Assembly: GCA_021325095.1 (NCBI GenBank)
Contig: JAJPHV010000052.1
Span: 47,030 to 111,029, forward strand
Direction of reading: 5' to 3'
Length of the DNA: 64,000 nt
From: Chloroflexota bacterium
GTDB lineage: Bacteria > Chloroflexota > Anaerolineae > Aggregatilineales > UBA2796
Shown: positions 16,476 to 24,400 of the stretch, one piece after another
Numbering within the stretch: the stretch's first letter is position 1
Layout of the letters: each line of letters begins with the position of its first letter
Position numbers and translations under genes: made by a program
The notes under the pieces: model-generated
Databases searched by the model: none
The model's input: the letters and a program-made list of their open reading frames with translations, nothing else
Told to the model about the DNA's origin: nothing

Positions 16476-17825
16476 TCAGCCACCAGAGCCGCGCAGTACC
16501 CGATCCACGAACGCGCCCGCCAGCCCCGTGTACTGTGCCGGGTCGAGCAGGCTGTCGATGGTTTCCGCGCTCAGGAAGGCCGTGATAGCCGGGTTCTGCT
16601 TGAGCACTTCACCCAGCGGGACACGGTGTTCAAAAGCGTACATGGCGGCCTCATATACGGCGTCGTGGGCGTGCTGCCGCCCGATGTGCTTGCCAAGCGC
16701 CAGCATGACTCGCTCGGCCAGCAGCGCGCCGTGCGTGGCTTCCAGGTTGCGCAGCATGTTGTCCGGGTAGACGATCAGGCCGCCGATGACGCGCAGCGAG
16801 AGCTGCAGCGCGCCATGCGCCATGATGCACAGTTCGGGGATGTACGCCCATTCCATCTGGAAGCTCGACCAGTCGCGCTCGTGTTCGTGCAGCATGGCGT
16901 CGATGGCGGTGGTGGCGTGGCGGCGCGTCAGCCGGGCCAGCGTCAGGATCGATTCGCAGAGCATGGGGTTGCGCTTGTGCGGCATGGTGCTGCTGCCCAC
17001 CTTGCCCATCTCGAACGGCTCCTCGACCTCGCCAAACTCGGACTTTTGCAGGTCAATAATCTCGTGCGCGATCTTGCCGAGCGTGGCGACGATCATGGCG
17101 ATCACCCCGGCGAACTCCGCGAAGTTGTCACGGGCAGTGTGCCAGGCGATCTCCGGCACGCCTAAGCCAAGCTCCTGCATGAGCCGGGCGTTGATAGCCA
17201 GGCCGTTTTCGCTGACGCTGGCAAGTGTGCCCGCCGCGCCCGCAAACTCGCCGACCAGCACGCGGGGCTTGCTCTCTGCGAGGCGTGCCCGGTGGCGGCG
17301 CATCTCTGCCAGCCATACCGCCGCCTTGAAGCCAAACGTGATCGGCAGGGCTTGCTGCCCATGCGTGCGCCCGGCCATCAGGGTATCCCGGTGCTCGCTC
17401 GCCAGTTTCGCCAGCGCCCCGATCAGGTCGTCCAGCGCCATTTCAAACAAGGCGATGGCTTCCTTAATTTGCAGGACAATGGCCGTATCCATCACGTCCT
17501 GGGTGGTCGCACCCCAGTGGACGTAGCGCCCGGCCTCGCCCTCGCATAGTTCGGATAGCTGCCAGATGACCGACACCAGCGGATGCACTGTCTTGTCGAT
17601 GCCTTGCTTGATGGCTGCGGTGTCCATGTTGGCGGCCTGTGCCTTGCGTGTGATCTCGGCGGCGGCCTCAGCAGGAACCAGGCCGAGCGCGGCTTCGGCA
17701 CGGGCCAGCGCCGCCTCGTAGTCCAGCCATTTTTGCAGCAGGTTCAAGTCGTCGAAGACGGCGCGCATCTCGGCAGAGCCAAACAGGTCTTTGAAGAAGA
17801 TCGAGTCGATCACGTGGGCGGGCAT
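16476..17825 (-). CDS. Fumarase/aspartase-superfamily lyase, PcaB-like
   Basis: A 449-residue lyase or cycloisomerase of the superfamily that includes 3-carboxymuconate cycloisomerase, adenylosuccinate lyase and argininosuccinate lyase. The three conserved regions are present: VHWGATTQDVMDTA (near residue 100), AGRTHGQQALP (~150), and the signature GSSTMPHKRNP (~275), whose serine loop acts as catalytic base. The ATTQDVMDTA block resembles PcaB more than PurB. No purine or aromatic-degradation genes lie nearby, so the substrate is open. It is the second gene after a GntR regulator (3-nt gap), and the pair is divergent from an oxo-acid dehydrogenase operon. Confidence 0.8.
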   Translation of the reverse strand: MPAHVIDSIFFKDLFGSAEMRAVFDDLNLLQKWLDYEAALARAEAALGLVPAEAAAEITRKAQAANMDTAAIKQGIDKTVHPLVSVIWQLSELCEGEAGRYVHWGATTQDVMDTAIVLQIKEAIALFEMALDDLIGALAKLASEHRDTLMAGRTHGQQALPITFGFKAAVWLAEMRRHRARLAESKPRVLVGEFAGAAGTLASVSENGLAINARLMQELGLGVPEIAWHTARDNFAEFAGVIAMIVATLGKIAHEIIDLQKSEFGEVEEPFEMGKVGSSTMPHKRNPMLCESILTLARLTRRHATTAIDAMLHEHERDWSSFQMEWAYIPELCIMAHGALQLSLRVIGGLIVYPDNMLRNLEATHGALLAERVMLALGKHIGRQHAHDAVYEAAMYAFEHRVPLGEVLKQNPAITAFLSAETIDSLLDPAQYTGLAGAFVDRVLRGSGG

Positions 17826-17828
17826 GGC

Positions 17829-18515
17829 CTAGTCTTTCGCCTGCCGCGAGAGGATATAGCCCTTCACGCCCACCAGCGTCTGGTGCATGTGGTAGGCGAT
17901 GGCGTCCCGCAATTGCGCTTTGTTGTGCGCCACACAGGCATCCAGGATTTTTTGATGCTCCTCCTGGATAATCGGGGCCTGATCCGTAAAGTAAACGTAG
18001 CGAAAGCGGTAGCGCTCGGCCAGTTCCCACAGGCTGGCGATCATGTTGCTCAGGTAGCGATTTTGGGCTGCGTCATAGATGATGAAATGGAAGCGGCGGT
18101 TGCACTCCATAAAGCGGCTCAGGTTATGGCTTTCGAGCGCCTCCTTCATCTCCGCGTTCAGCGCTTTCAATGCCGCCAGGTCGTCGTCGGTCAGGCGTTC
18201 GGCGGCGTAGTACGCTGCCTGGCCTTCCAGGATGGTGCGGGCCATGTACAGTTCTTCCATGTCGTCCAGCGAGGTCTGCGTGACGAATGCGCCCCGGCGT
18301 GGAACGATCTGCACGAAGCCTTCGGCTTCCAGTTTTTTGAGCGCTTCCCGCACCGGGACAAGGCTCACGTTCAGGTCAGCGGCAAGCTGTGCCTGATCGA
18401 TGCGCGATCCGGCGGCCAGGTCGCCGTTCAAAATAGCATCCCGAATCCGATCCTGGACGATGGCAGCGATGGTCTTTTTGCTGTCCTCGATGGGTTTGAT
18501 ACGGTTTTGCGTCAT
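17829..18515 (-). CDS. GntR-family regulator, FadR/FCD subfamily
   Basis: A 228-residue transcription factor. The N-terminal winged helix (residues ~10-75) ends in the classical LNVSLVPVREALKKLEAEGFV segment. The C-terminal FCD domain is all-helical and has metal/effector-binding residues of the D-x3-H...H...H type; candidates are the Asn/Arg-rich MECNRRFHFIIYDAA and the late AYHMHQTL. FCD regulators usually bind carboxylic acids. It is divergent from the mutarotase/E2/E1 operon across a 116-bp AT-rich gap and lies 3 nt before the lyase. It most likely controls both operons. Confidence 0.88.
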   Translation of the reverse strand: MTQNRIKPIEDSKKTIAAIVQDRIRDAILNGDLAAGSRIDQAQLAADLNVSLVPVREALKKLEAEGFVQIVPRRGAFVTQTSLDDMEELYMARTILEGQAAYYAAERLTDDDLAALKALNAEMKEALESHNLSRFMECNRRFHFIIYDAAQNRYLSNMIASLWELAERYRFRYVYFTDQAPIIQEEHQKILDACVAHNKAQLRDAIAYHMHQTLVGVKGYILSRQAKD

Positions 18516-18569
18516 GCCCGCCAGCCTGTATGATTATGAACTCAGCCCGTGATCCTTTCAGTGCATTGC

Positions 18570-18600
18570 TAAATAATAAACTATAATTTATAATTTTTGA
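18570..18600. promoter_or_regulatory. AT-rich divergent promoter region
   Basis: A sharply AT-rich stretch in an otherwise GC-rich gap holds two overlapping plus-strand TATAAT boxes at 18582-18587 and 18589-18594. The near-palindromic ATAATTTATAAT runs across them. It probably contains the promoter of the mutarotase operon and an operator for the adjacent GntR protein. Confidence 0.5.
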
Positions 18601-18631
18601 AGCCTCGAAGAAACGTTTTTTGGAGAAAGAT

Positions 18632-18961
18632 ATGCGGCGTTTTGGGCAGACCATACGGCTGAGGCCGGAAGCAACCGAGGAATACAAACGTATCCATGTG
18701 AAGATCTGGCCCGAAATCGAGAACGCGATCCGTGAGGCGGGCATTCGGAATTATAGCATTTATCTGAAAGACAGCGTCATGTTCGCTTATTTTGAGTACA
18801 TTGGCCCGGATGCCGAGTTTGAGACGCGCATGGAGGCGCTTGCCAGAGCGCCCCGGATGCGCGAGTGGTGGGACATCACCGAGGCGATGCAGATTCCGCT
18901 GGAGACGCGCGCCAAAGGCGAATGGTGGGCCAACATGGAAGAAGTCTTTCACCAGGACTGA
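18632..18961 (+). CDS. rhaM: L-rhamnose mutarotase-like protein
   Basis: A 109-residue protein of the RhaM/YiiL family (dimeric alpha/beta barrel), which interconverts sugar anomers. Conserved positions include the His and Trp of YKRIHVKIWPEI, the IRNYSIYL strand, and the WW pair in REWWDITEAMQ. ATG 18632 is preferred, with GGAGAA 4-5 nt upstream; the frame is open four codons further. It is the first gene of an operon with E2, E1-alpha and E1-beta; E2 starts 6 nt after its stop. No rhamnose isomerase or kinase lies in the window, so the true sugar may differ. Confidence 0.8.
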   Translation: MRRFGQTIRLRPEATEEYKRIHVKIWPEIENAIREAGIRNYSIYLKDSVMFAYFEYIGPDAEFETRMEALARAPRMREWWDITEAMQIPLETRAKGEWWANMEEVFHQD

Positions 18962-18967
18962 AGAGAC

Positions 18968-20257
18968 GTGTACACCGACGTGGTGCTGCCCAACCTGGGC
19001 TTTGGTATGGAAGAAGGCAGGGTGATCGCCTGGCTGAAAGGGCCAGGCGACGCCGTCCATAAGGGCGAAGCCATCGCCGAAATCGAGAGCGACAAGGCGA
19101 CTGTCGAGCTGGAAGCTGTCGTGGATGGCACGCTTGAGGAGATCACCGTCCCGGCGGGAACTGTGGCGGTGGTGGGCGGCGTGCTGGCACGTATCCGCAC
19201 GGAGAAAGCCGTTCCGACTGCTCCGCCGCCTGCGCTGAGTGCCGGGCCGGCGCAGCCCATCCCAGGGCGCGCAACGCCTGTCGCCGAGCGTCTGGCCCGT
19301 GAACACGGCATCGACCTGGCGCAGGTAACGGGAACCGGCCCCGGCGGGCGCATCCTCCGCGAAGATGTACAGGCTGTCATTGACCGGGCCGCCAGCCAGC
19401 CCACCGAAGGCTCTGGCCGTGCAAAGGTGCTGGCGGCGCCTGCGGTGCGCAAACTGGCCCGTGAGCGTGGCATTGACCTGGGCAGCGTTCGTGGTACAGG
19501 CAAAGACGGCCACATCACCCGCGCCGACGTGGAAGCGGCGTTGGCTGCGGGAGCCAGGCACACCACGCGCGAGACGGTTGAACTGCCCCCTGTGAGCCTG
19601 GACGATGGGCGGCGCGAAGTGCCTGTCAGCCAGATGAGACGAGCCATTGCGCGGCTGTTGGCCCAGACTGTGCAGGAAGCGCCGCAGTTCTACACGACGG
19701 CGGAACTGGATTTGACGCACGCGCTGGCCGTTCTGCCCAAAGAGATCGGCATCAACAACCTGATCCTTTACGTCACGATCCAGACCCTGAAAGACCTCCC
19801 CGAACTCAATGCCACTTACGAGGACGGCCACCTGTACGAGTACGAACACGTCAATCTGGCGGTGGCTGTCGCGCTGCCATCGGGCCTGATCACGCCGGTG
19901 CTGCACCGAGCGGACGATTATTCGCTGGCCGCGCTGGCCGAGCGTGCGCGCAACTTGATCGTGCGGGCGCGAGAGAACCGCCTGCGCCGAGAGGAACTGA
20001 GTGGGGGTTCGTTCACCGTCAGCAACCTGGGCATGGTGCAGCAGGTCGAGCGCTTTACGGCAATCCTCAACCCGCCGCAGGTGGGCATTCTGGCGGTGGG
20101 CGCGGCCAAAGACCGGCCCGTCGTCATCGACGGTGGCCTGCACGTCCGCAAAACGGTGTACGTTACGCTGACCGCCGATCACCGCATTGTGGACGGGCTG
20201 GTCGCGGCCCGGTTCCTGGAAGCCTTTGATCATCGCCTACAGACTTTTTCGGGATAA
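18968..20257 (+). CDS. Dihydrolipoamide acyltransferase (E2) with two E3-binding domains
   Basis: A 429-residue E2 component of a 2-oxo-acid or acetoin dehydrogenase complex. The lipoyl domain occupies residues 1-78, with Lys in the ESDKATVE hairpin as attachment site. Two peripheral-subunit-binding domains follow in tandem, at ~100-140 (VAERLAREHGIDL) and ~158-195 (VRKLARERGIDL); most E2 proteins have one. The catalytic domain (~215-429) ends with the acyltransferase motif ADHRIVDG, supplying the catalytic His and Asp. The start is GTG 18968, next to GAAGAGA. Here E2 precedes E1, opposite to the usual order. No E3 gene is present in the window. Confidence 0.9.
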   Translation: MYTDVVLPNLGFGMEEGRVIAWLKGPGDAVHKGEAIAEIESDKATVELEAVVDGTLEEITVPAGTVAVVGGVLARIRTEKAVPTAPPPALSAGPAQPIPGRATPVAERLAREHGIDLAQVTGTGPGGRILREDVQAVIDRAASQPTEGSGRAKVLAAPAVRKLARERGIDLGSVRGTGKDGHITRADVEAALAAGARHTTRETVELPPVSLDDGRREVPVSQMRRAIARLLAQTVQEAPQFYTTAELDLTHALAVLPKEIGINNLILYVTIQTLKDLPELNATYEDGHLYEYEHVNLAVAVALPSGLITPVLHRADDYSLAALAERARNLIVRARENRLRREELSGGSFTVSNLGMVQQVERFTAILNPPQVGILAVGAAKDRPVVIDGGLHVRKTVYVTLTADHRIVDGLVAARFLEAFDHRLQTFSG

Positions 20258-20270
20258 AGAGGATAATTTC

Positions 20271-21242
20271 GTGGCTTCAGCACTTGGCTTGGAGATGCGC
20301 CAGCACATGTTGCGGCGGATGCTCGAAATCCGCACCTGCGAAGCGCGCATCCAGGACCTTTTCCTGGAAAACGTGATTCGCGGCACGACTCATCTTTGTG
20401 ATGGGCAGGAAGCCGTCTCGGTGGCGATGGCCGCCAACGTCGACGCCAAACGCGGCGATACCGTGACCTGCACCTATCGCGGGCACGGCCACGCCCTGGC
20501 GCTCGGCATGTCGCTCAGAGCGATGATGGCGGAATTGATGGGCAAGGCCAGCGGCTGCTGCAAAGGCAAGGGCGGCTCAATGCACCTGACCGATATGAGC
20601 CTCGGCCTGATCGGGACGTTCGCCATCGTCGGCGCGGGGCTGCCCGTGACGAATGGCGCGGCGCTCACCGCGCAGATCAAGGGCACGGGCGCGGTCAGCA
20701 TTGCGCTGTTCGGTGACGGCGCGGTGAACATCGGGGCCTGGCACGAAGCCGTGAACCTGGCGGCGCTGTGGAAGCTGCCGGTCATATTCATCTGTGAGAA
20801 CAATCTGTACGGCGAGTACAGCGCCTTCAAAGACACCTCGCCCGTCGACCACGTGGCAGACCGGGCCAGGGCTTACAACATTCCGGGCATCATCGAGGAC
20901 GGGCAGGACGCCGAGGCGCTGTACGCCACCATCGAGGAAGCGGTGGAACGTGCCCGTGCAGGCGGCGGCCCCACCCTGATCGAGGCCAAGACGTACCGCT
21001 ATCGCGGCCATTCCCGCACCGACGCTGCGCCCTACCGCCCGGCAGGTGAACTCGACCAGTGGTTGGCCCGCGACCCGATCCACATCCTGGCACAACGCAT
21101 GATGGCCGACGGGCAGCTTACCGAGGCGCAACTGGCGCAGATCAGGAAGCAGGCCGAGGATGACGTGCAGGCGGCAACCCAGTGGGCGCTGGCGCAGCCT
21201 TACCCGCCGCTCGAATCGGCGCTGGAAGACATCTGGGTCTGA
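20271..21242 (+). CDS. 2-oxo-acid/acetoin dehydrogenase E1 component, alpha subunit
   Basis: A 323-residue thiamine diphosphate-dependent E1-alpha subunit. It decarboxylates a 2-oxo acid or acetoin and passes the acyl group to lipoyl-E2. The cofactor motif GDGAVNIGAWHEAVNLA...ENN is intact near residues 150-185. The substrate loop GGSMH lies before it, and the phosphorylation-loop-like YRGHSRTD lies after. GTG 20271 is chosen: GAGGA lies about 8 nt upstream, and the sequence then matches the family N terminus. The frame is open further upstream only inside the E2 gene. Its short length resembles acetoin dehydrogenase or bacterial PDH alpha subunits. Confidence 0.9.
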   Translation: MASALGLEMRQHMLRRMLEIRTCEARIQDLFLENVIRGTTHLCDGQEAVSVAMAANVDAKRGDTVTCTYRGHGHALALGMSLRAMMAELMGKASGCCKGKGGSMHLTDMSLGLIGTFAIVGAGLPVTNGAALTAQIKGTGAVSIALFGDGAVNIGAWHEAVNLAALWKLPVIFICENNLYGEYSAFKDTSPVDHVADRARAYNIPGIIEDGQDAEALYATIEEAVERARAGGGPTLIEAKTYRYRGHSRTDAAPYRPAGELDQWLARDPIHILAQRMMADGQLTEAQLAQIRKQAEDDVQAATQWALAQPYPPLESALEDIWV

Positions 21243-21258
21243 TCGGAGAATCGACGAT

Positions 21259-22236
21259 ATGACTGTCCTGACTTACCGTGAAGCGGTTTGCCGCGCGCTG
21301 GACGAGGAAATGGCCCGCGACGAAAACGTGATCTTCTTTGGGGAAGATGTCGCCAGGGCGGGCGGTGTCTTCAAGGTGACGCCGGGCCTGTACGAGAAAT
21401 ACGGGCCAAGCCGCGTGCGCGACACGCCTATCTCGGAGGCGGCGATTGTGGGTGCAGGGGTCGGCGCTGCCGTCACCGGGCTGCGCCCGGTGGTCGAGTT
21501 GATGTTTGCCGATTTCGCGGCGGTGACGCTCGATCAGATCGTTAACCAGGCGGCCAAGCTGCGCTACATGTCGGGCGGGCAGCTCAAAGTGCCACTGACG
21601 ATCCGGGCCGCACAGGGGGCAGGCGCGGGTTTCGCCTCGCAGCATTCGCAGTGCTGCGAAACGTGGTTCATGCACGCGCCCGGGCTGAAGGTCGCCGTGC
21701 CCTCCAACCCGGCAGATGCGCTTGGTCTGCTCAAAACGGCCATCCGCGACGATAACCCGGTGGTCTTCCTGGAACACAAATTCCAGTATGCCGAGAAGGG
21801 CGAAGTCCCCGACGGGGAACATCTCGTGCCGTTTGGGGTCGCCAACGTCCTGCGGCAGGGTACAGACGTGACGCTTGTGGCTGTACAGCGCATGGTGACG
21901 GTTGCGCTCAGTGCCGCTGACGAATTGGGGAAAGAAGGAGTTTCGTGTGAGGTCATCGATCCGCGCACGCTGGTTCCACTCGATCTGGATACGATCCTGA
22001 CTTCTGTCAGGAAGACCGGGCGGCTGATCACTGTCGAGGAAGCCGTTCATGCGGGCGGCTGGGGTGCAGAAGTCGCCACGCAGGTGACGGACAAAGCCAT
22101 CTGGTCTCTGGAAGGGCCGGTGATCCGCGTGACGATGGGCGCAGGGATCATCCCGTTCAGTGGGCCGCTTGAAGAGGCCATCATCCCGGACAAGAAGCGA
22201 GTGATCGAGGCGGTGCGGCGCGCGATCGAGGCCTAG
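21259..22236 (+). CDS. 2-oxo-acid/acetoin dehydrogenase E1 component, beta subunit
   Basis: A 325-residue E1-beta subunit that pairs with the upstream alpha subunit. It begins with the family-typical TYREAVCRALDEEMARDENV. FFGEDVA and DTPISEAAIVG follow, then the conserved glutamate/phenylalanine region LMFADF near residue 85. The C-terminal transketolase domain has CEVIDPRTLVPLD and TVEEAVHAGGWG. CGGAGAAT lies about 12 nt before ATG 21259. The stop codon abuts the second MITE copy, whose presumed target duplication includes the stop. The oxo-acid substrate cannot be set by sequence alone; pyruvate and acetoin are the leading options. Confidence 0.9.
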   Translation: MTVLTYREAVCRALDEEMARDENVIFFGEDVARAGGVFKVTPGLYEKYGPSRVRDTPISEAAIVGAGVGAAVTGLRPVVELMFADFAAVTLDQIVNQAAKLRYMSGGQLKVPLTIRAAQGAGAGFASQHSQCCETWFMHAPGLKVAVPSNPADALGLLKTAIRDDNPVVFLEHKFQYAEKGEVPDGEHLVPFGVANVLRQGTDVTLVAVQRMVTVALSAADELGKEGVSCEVIDPRTLVPLDLDTILTSVRKTGRLITVEEAVHAGGWGAEVATQVTDKAIWSLEGPVIRVTMGAGIIPFSGPLEEAIIPDKKRVIEAVRRAIEA

Positions 22237-22239
22237 CCT

Positions 22240-22373
22240 CAATACCTTTTAGTTAAGGAACGATTGGTAGCATGGCCCTCATCCCCCGACCCCTTCTCCC
22301 AAAGGAGAAGGGGAGAAAAGCCCCTCTCCCTGCGGGAGAGGGGTTGGGGTGAGGGCTTATCTATGAAGTATTG
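22240..22373. mobile_element. MITE-like palindromic element, copy 2
   Basis: It has the same plan as copy 1: ends at 22240-22258 and 22355-22373 (14 of 19 positions matching each other, with the left end nearly identical to copy 1) and two CCCCTTCTCC/CCCCTCTCC hairpins inside. The flanks GGCCTAGCCT and GGCCCAGATT agree at 7 of 10 positions, consistent with a decayed 10-bp target duplication. It sits immediately after the E1-beta stop and could act as that operon's terminator. Confidence 0.7.
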
Positions 22374-22429
22374 GGCCCAGATTAATCCGGGGCTGAGAAA
22401 ACAAAACCCAACCCACAGGGCGCGGGCAT

Positions 22430-22462
22430 AAAAAAGGGAGTCGGCACTCCCGCCAGACTCCC
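22430..22462 (-). terminator. Rho-independent terminator of the HNH gene
   Basis: On the minus strand, GGGAGTC and GACTCCC pair around a GC-rich loop and are followed by six T residues. The stem begins 5 nt after the HNH stop codon. Confidence 0.85.
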
Positions 22463-22466
22463 CGTC

Positions 22467-23012
22467 TTAACCGTTACTGCCGGCAACTTCGATGTAGTGT
22501 TTCCAGGCGTCCGGGCCAGTGCCTACCGCGATGACCAGATAGCTGGTGCGCGGTGTCTTTGGCTCCCAGAGCATCCGCAGCCCGGCCTCCCCTGGCATCT
22601 TGTCGCCTTTGCGGTGATTGCACTGGTAGCAGGCGCAAACCGTATTGGTCCACGTGTCTTTTCCGCCCCGCGAACGCGGCAGAATGTGATCGACGGTCAG
22701 ATCGGCTTTGGTCAGCGGCCTGCCACGCACAATGTCGCCGGGACGCACGCCGCAGTAGATGCACGTGTAATTGTCACGTGCCAGAACACCTTTGCGGCTC
22801 CAGTGTGCTTTGCGGCGCGGTACGTTGATATAAGTGCGCAGCGCGATGACCGAGGGCACCGGGAAATTCGCGCCCACCGTGCGGAGAAAACGACCTGTCT
22901 CTTCGACGATGACGGCTTTGCCAGCCAGCACCAGGTTGATAGCGCGCGGCACGGAAACGACGGCCAGCGGCTCCCAACTGCTGCCATTGAGAAGAAGCAC
23001 ACGCCCTTGCAA
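22467..23012 (-). CDS. HNH endonuclease family protein
   Basis: About 181 residues. The HNH nuclease domain lies in the centre: CIYCG, then DHILPRSRGGKDTWTN and CYQCNHRKGD. It has both zinc-binding CxxC pairs and the His/Asn/His core. TTG 23012 is chosen because GGAGG lies 9 nt upstream and the protein then begins LQGRVLLLNGSSWEPL, the usual N terminus of this widespread single-copy family. A GTG eight codons earlier is possible. Members of this type are found as ordinary chromosomal genes in many phyla; their cellular role is not established. The gene is monocistronic, with its own -10 box and terminator. Confidence 0.85.
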   Translation of the reverse strand: MQGRVLLLNGSSWEPLAVVSVPRAINLVLAGKAVIVEETGRFLRTVGANFPVPSVIALRTYINVPRRKAHWSRKGVLARDNYTCIYCGVRPGDIVRGRPLTKADLTVDHILPRSRGGKDTWTNTVCACYQCNHRKGDKMPGEAGLRMLWEPKTPRTSYLVIAVGTGPDAWKHYIEVAGSNG

Positions 23013-23129
23013 ACCAACATTCCTCCCCAGCCTCACGCGGCTGGACGTTTCGCCAGCCCCGTGAACGTCAGGGTGGCGTCCGGTTCCCGGCCTACAGCCG
23101 GGCTGTCATGTTTTTGGGCATCGGGGTTG

Positions 23130-23135
23130 ATTATA
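23130..23135 (-). promoter_or_regulatory. TATAAT -10 box of the HNH gene
   Basis: A perfect minus-strand TATAAT about 118 nt upstream of the HNH start. No convincing -35 is visible (TGGCGT at 17 bp). Confidence 0.35.
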
Positions 23136-23255
23136 GGGGTCTCTGCCGAAAAACGCCATCCCCAACTCTTAACAGAAGTGGCACTGAATCACGCCTGAGT
23201 ACAGGCCAGGCATCCAACCCGCCAGACCAGGACAAGCCCACCCAAAAGTTGCTCG

Positions 23256-23987
23256 TCAGTTCGCACGAGAGAGCGTGGACTTCCCGGCCTCCGTCACCAT
23301 GTTTTCCGGCGGCTGATCCGGGTCGCTCGCGTCGAAGGCGCTGATGCCCGGATTGTTGGCAATCTCGTTGAAGAATTCAATGCTGTAGTCGGTCATTCCC
23401 CCGGAGTGGATGGCCTGGACGTTGCCCTCTGCATCAACCAGGATAGTTTGCGGGATAGCGTGCAATCCGTACTTCTCGGCAAAGGAGGTTTTAGGATCAT
23501 CCACCAGAATTGTGGCTTTCAACTGCATGTTCGCCAGAAAGCGTTGCGCATCGGCCTTGCGATCATAAACGTTGACAAAGTAGACGGGCACAGTCAGGCC
23601 ATCGTTTTCAATGTTCTCGACCAGCAACGGGAATTCGTCGCGGCAAGGCGGGCACCACGACGCCCAAAAGTTAAGGATGTAGGGGCCTTTGAGCGCCTTG
23701 CGTGTGATCTGCCCGTCTCTGTCAAAATACTTAAACTGGAAATCGGGCATCGCCTGGCCCACGTCCAGTTTGCCGGGTCTGCCCGTCTCGTCGTGGCCCA
23801 TGTTGCCGTTAACCCAGGCCGTGTAATTGCCGTTGTCGATGTCCTCGCTGTGCAACTGGCGCGCCAGGTCGTAAATGTGAAGGGCCTTTTCTTCGTCGGC
23901 GCGGGCAGGAGTGGCAGTCCATTGCCCGGCCAGTGCAAGCAACGTAGTTACCAGGATCACCCCAATCAGGTGTCGCTTCGCCATCAT
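23256..23987 (-). CDS. Exported TlpA/ResA-like thiol-disulfide oxidoreductase
   Basis: About 243 residues. A signal peptide covers residues ~1-30 (basic start, hydrophobic core, then TPARA). A thioredoxin-fold redoxin domain follows, with active site WASWCPPC and the cis-proline in AIPQTILVDAEG. The acidic linker VGQAMPDFQFKYFDRDG matches the TlpA-like family. ATG 23987 is preferred; AGAAAGG lies about 10 nt upstream. It would act outside the cytoplasmic membrane, reducing disulfides or assisting cytochrome c or metalloenzyme assembly, but no maturation genes lie nearby. Confidence 0.85.
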   Translation of the reverse strand: MMAKRHLIGVILVTTLLALAGQWTATPARADEEKALHIYDLARQLHSEDIDNGNYTAWVNGNMGHDETGRPGKLDVGQAMPDFQFKYFDRDGQITRKALKGPYILNFWASWCPPCRDEFPLLVENIENDGLTVPVYFVNVYDRKADAQRFLANMQLKATILVDDPKTSFAEKYGLHAIPQTILVDAEGNVQAIHSGGMTDYSIEFFNEIANNPGISAFDASDPDQPPENMVTEAGKSTLSRAN

Positions 23988-24009
23988 ACTCGGCAACCTT
24001 TCTCTCGTG

Positions 24010-24400
24010 CGTGCTGTTCAGTTTAACACATCGCCGGGGCGGTTCCCACGAGGCGCAAGAAAAAGACAGCGGGTGGAGCTACAAACGTCCACCCGCTGTC
24101 AAAATCTTTTCAAAAATCTTTTCTCGGTTGGGGCCGCGCCAGGTATGCAGCCCCAACGAGCGACAGGAGGAACAATCTTGCTCCGGCCCTGTGGAGGACG
24201 CGGGGCCGCGAGAGCAAGCAGTGGTAGGAGCAGGACTACCAGCCGTTTAGGCTGGCTGGTACGGACGAAATGGGCTGCCCCGCAGCAGGCGAAACAGCCT
24301 CTTTTCTTAAATCCATACATTCATCATTATTCATGGGAAATTCATGCTGTCGCAGTGATCCCCATCACCTTTTTGGCTGTCAAATGTCACTTTTTTGTAA
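24010..24400. other. Non-coding region with several hairpins
   Basis: No well-supported gene. It contains a strong minus-strand terminator (24057-24100) and GC-rich inverted repeats: GTTGGGGC/GCCCCAAC near 24125-24158, a long imperfect stem near 24175-24222, and CCAGCC/GGCTGG near 24240. A palindromic GTGAT-N4-ATCAC lies at about 24356-24369. A 73-codon minus-strand frame (24099-24320) with one hydrophobic stretch ends right at the terminator; it has no ribosome-binding site and is weak. A small RNA is also possible. Confidence 0.4.
24057..24100 (-). terminator. Rho-independent terminator, 13-bp stem
   Basis: GACAGCGGGTGGA (24065-24077) and TCCACCCGCTGTC (24088-24100) form a perfect 13-bp stem. 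On the minus strand a TTTTTC tract follows. No convincing gene ends at it, so it may close an unrecognised small transcript or the short 24099-24320 frame. On the plus strand only AAAATCTTTT follows. Confidence 0.7.

Noticed and set aside
18581..20233. Very long (550-codon) minus-strand frame opposite the E2 gene
   Set aside because: Antisense shadow of E2 and the mutarotase; its composition (His, Arg, Gln-rich) and lack of motifs argue against a gene.
24099..24320. 73-codon minus-strand frame ending at the strong terminator, with one hydrophobic stretch
   Set aside because: No ribosome-binding site or homology. It is only mentioned as a weak option under the intergenic region.
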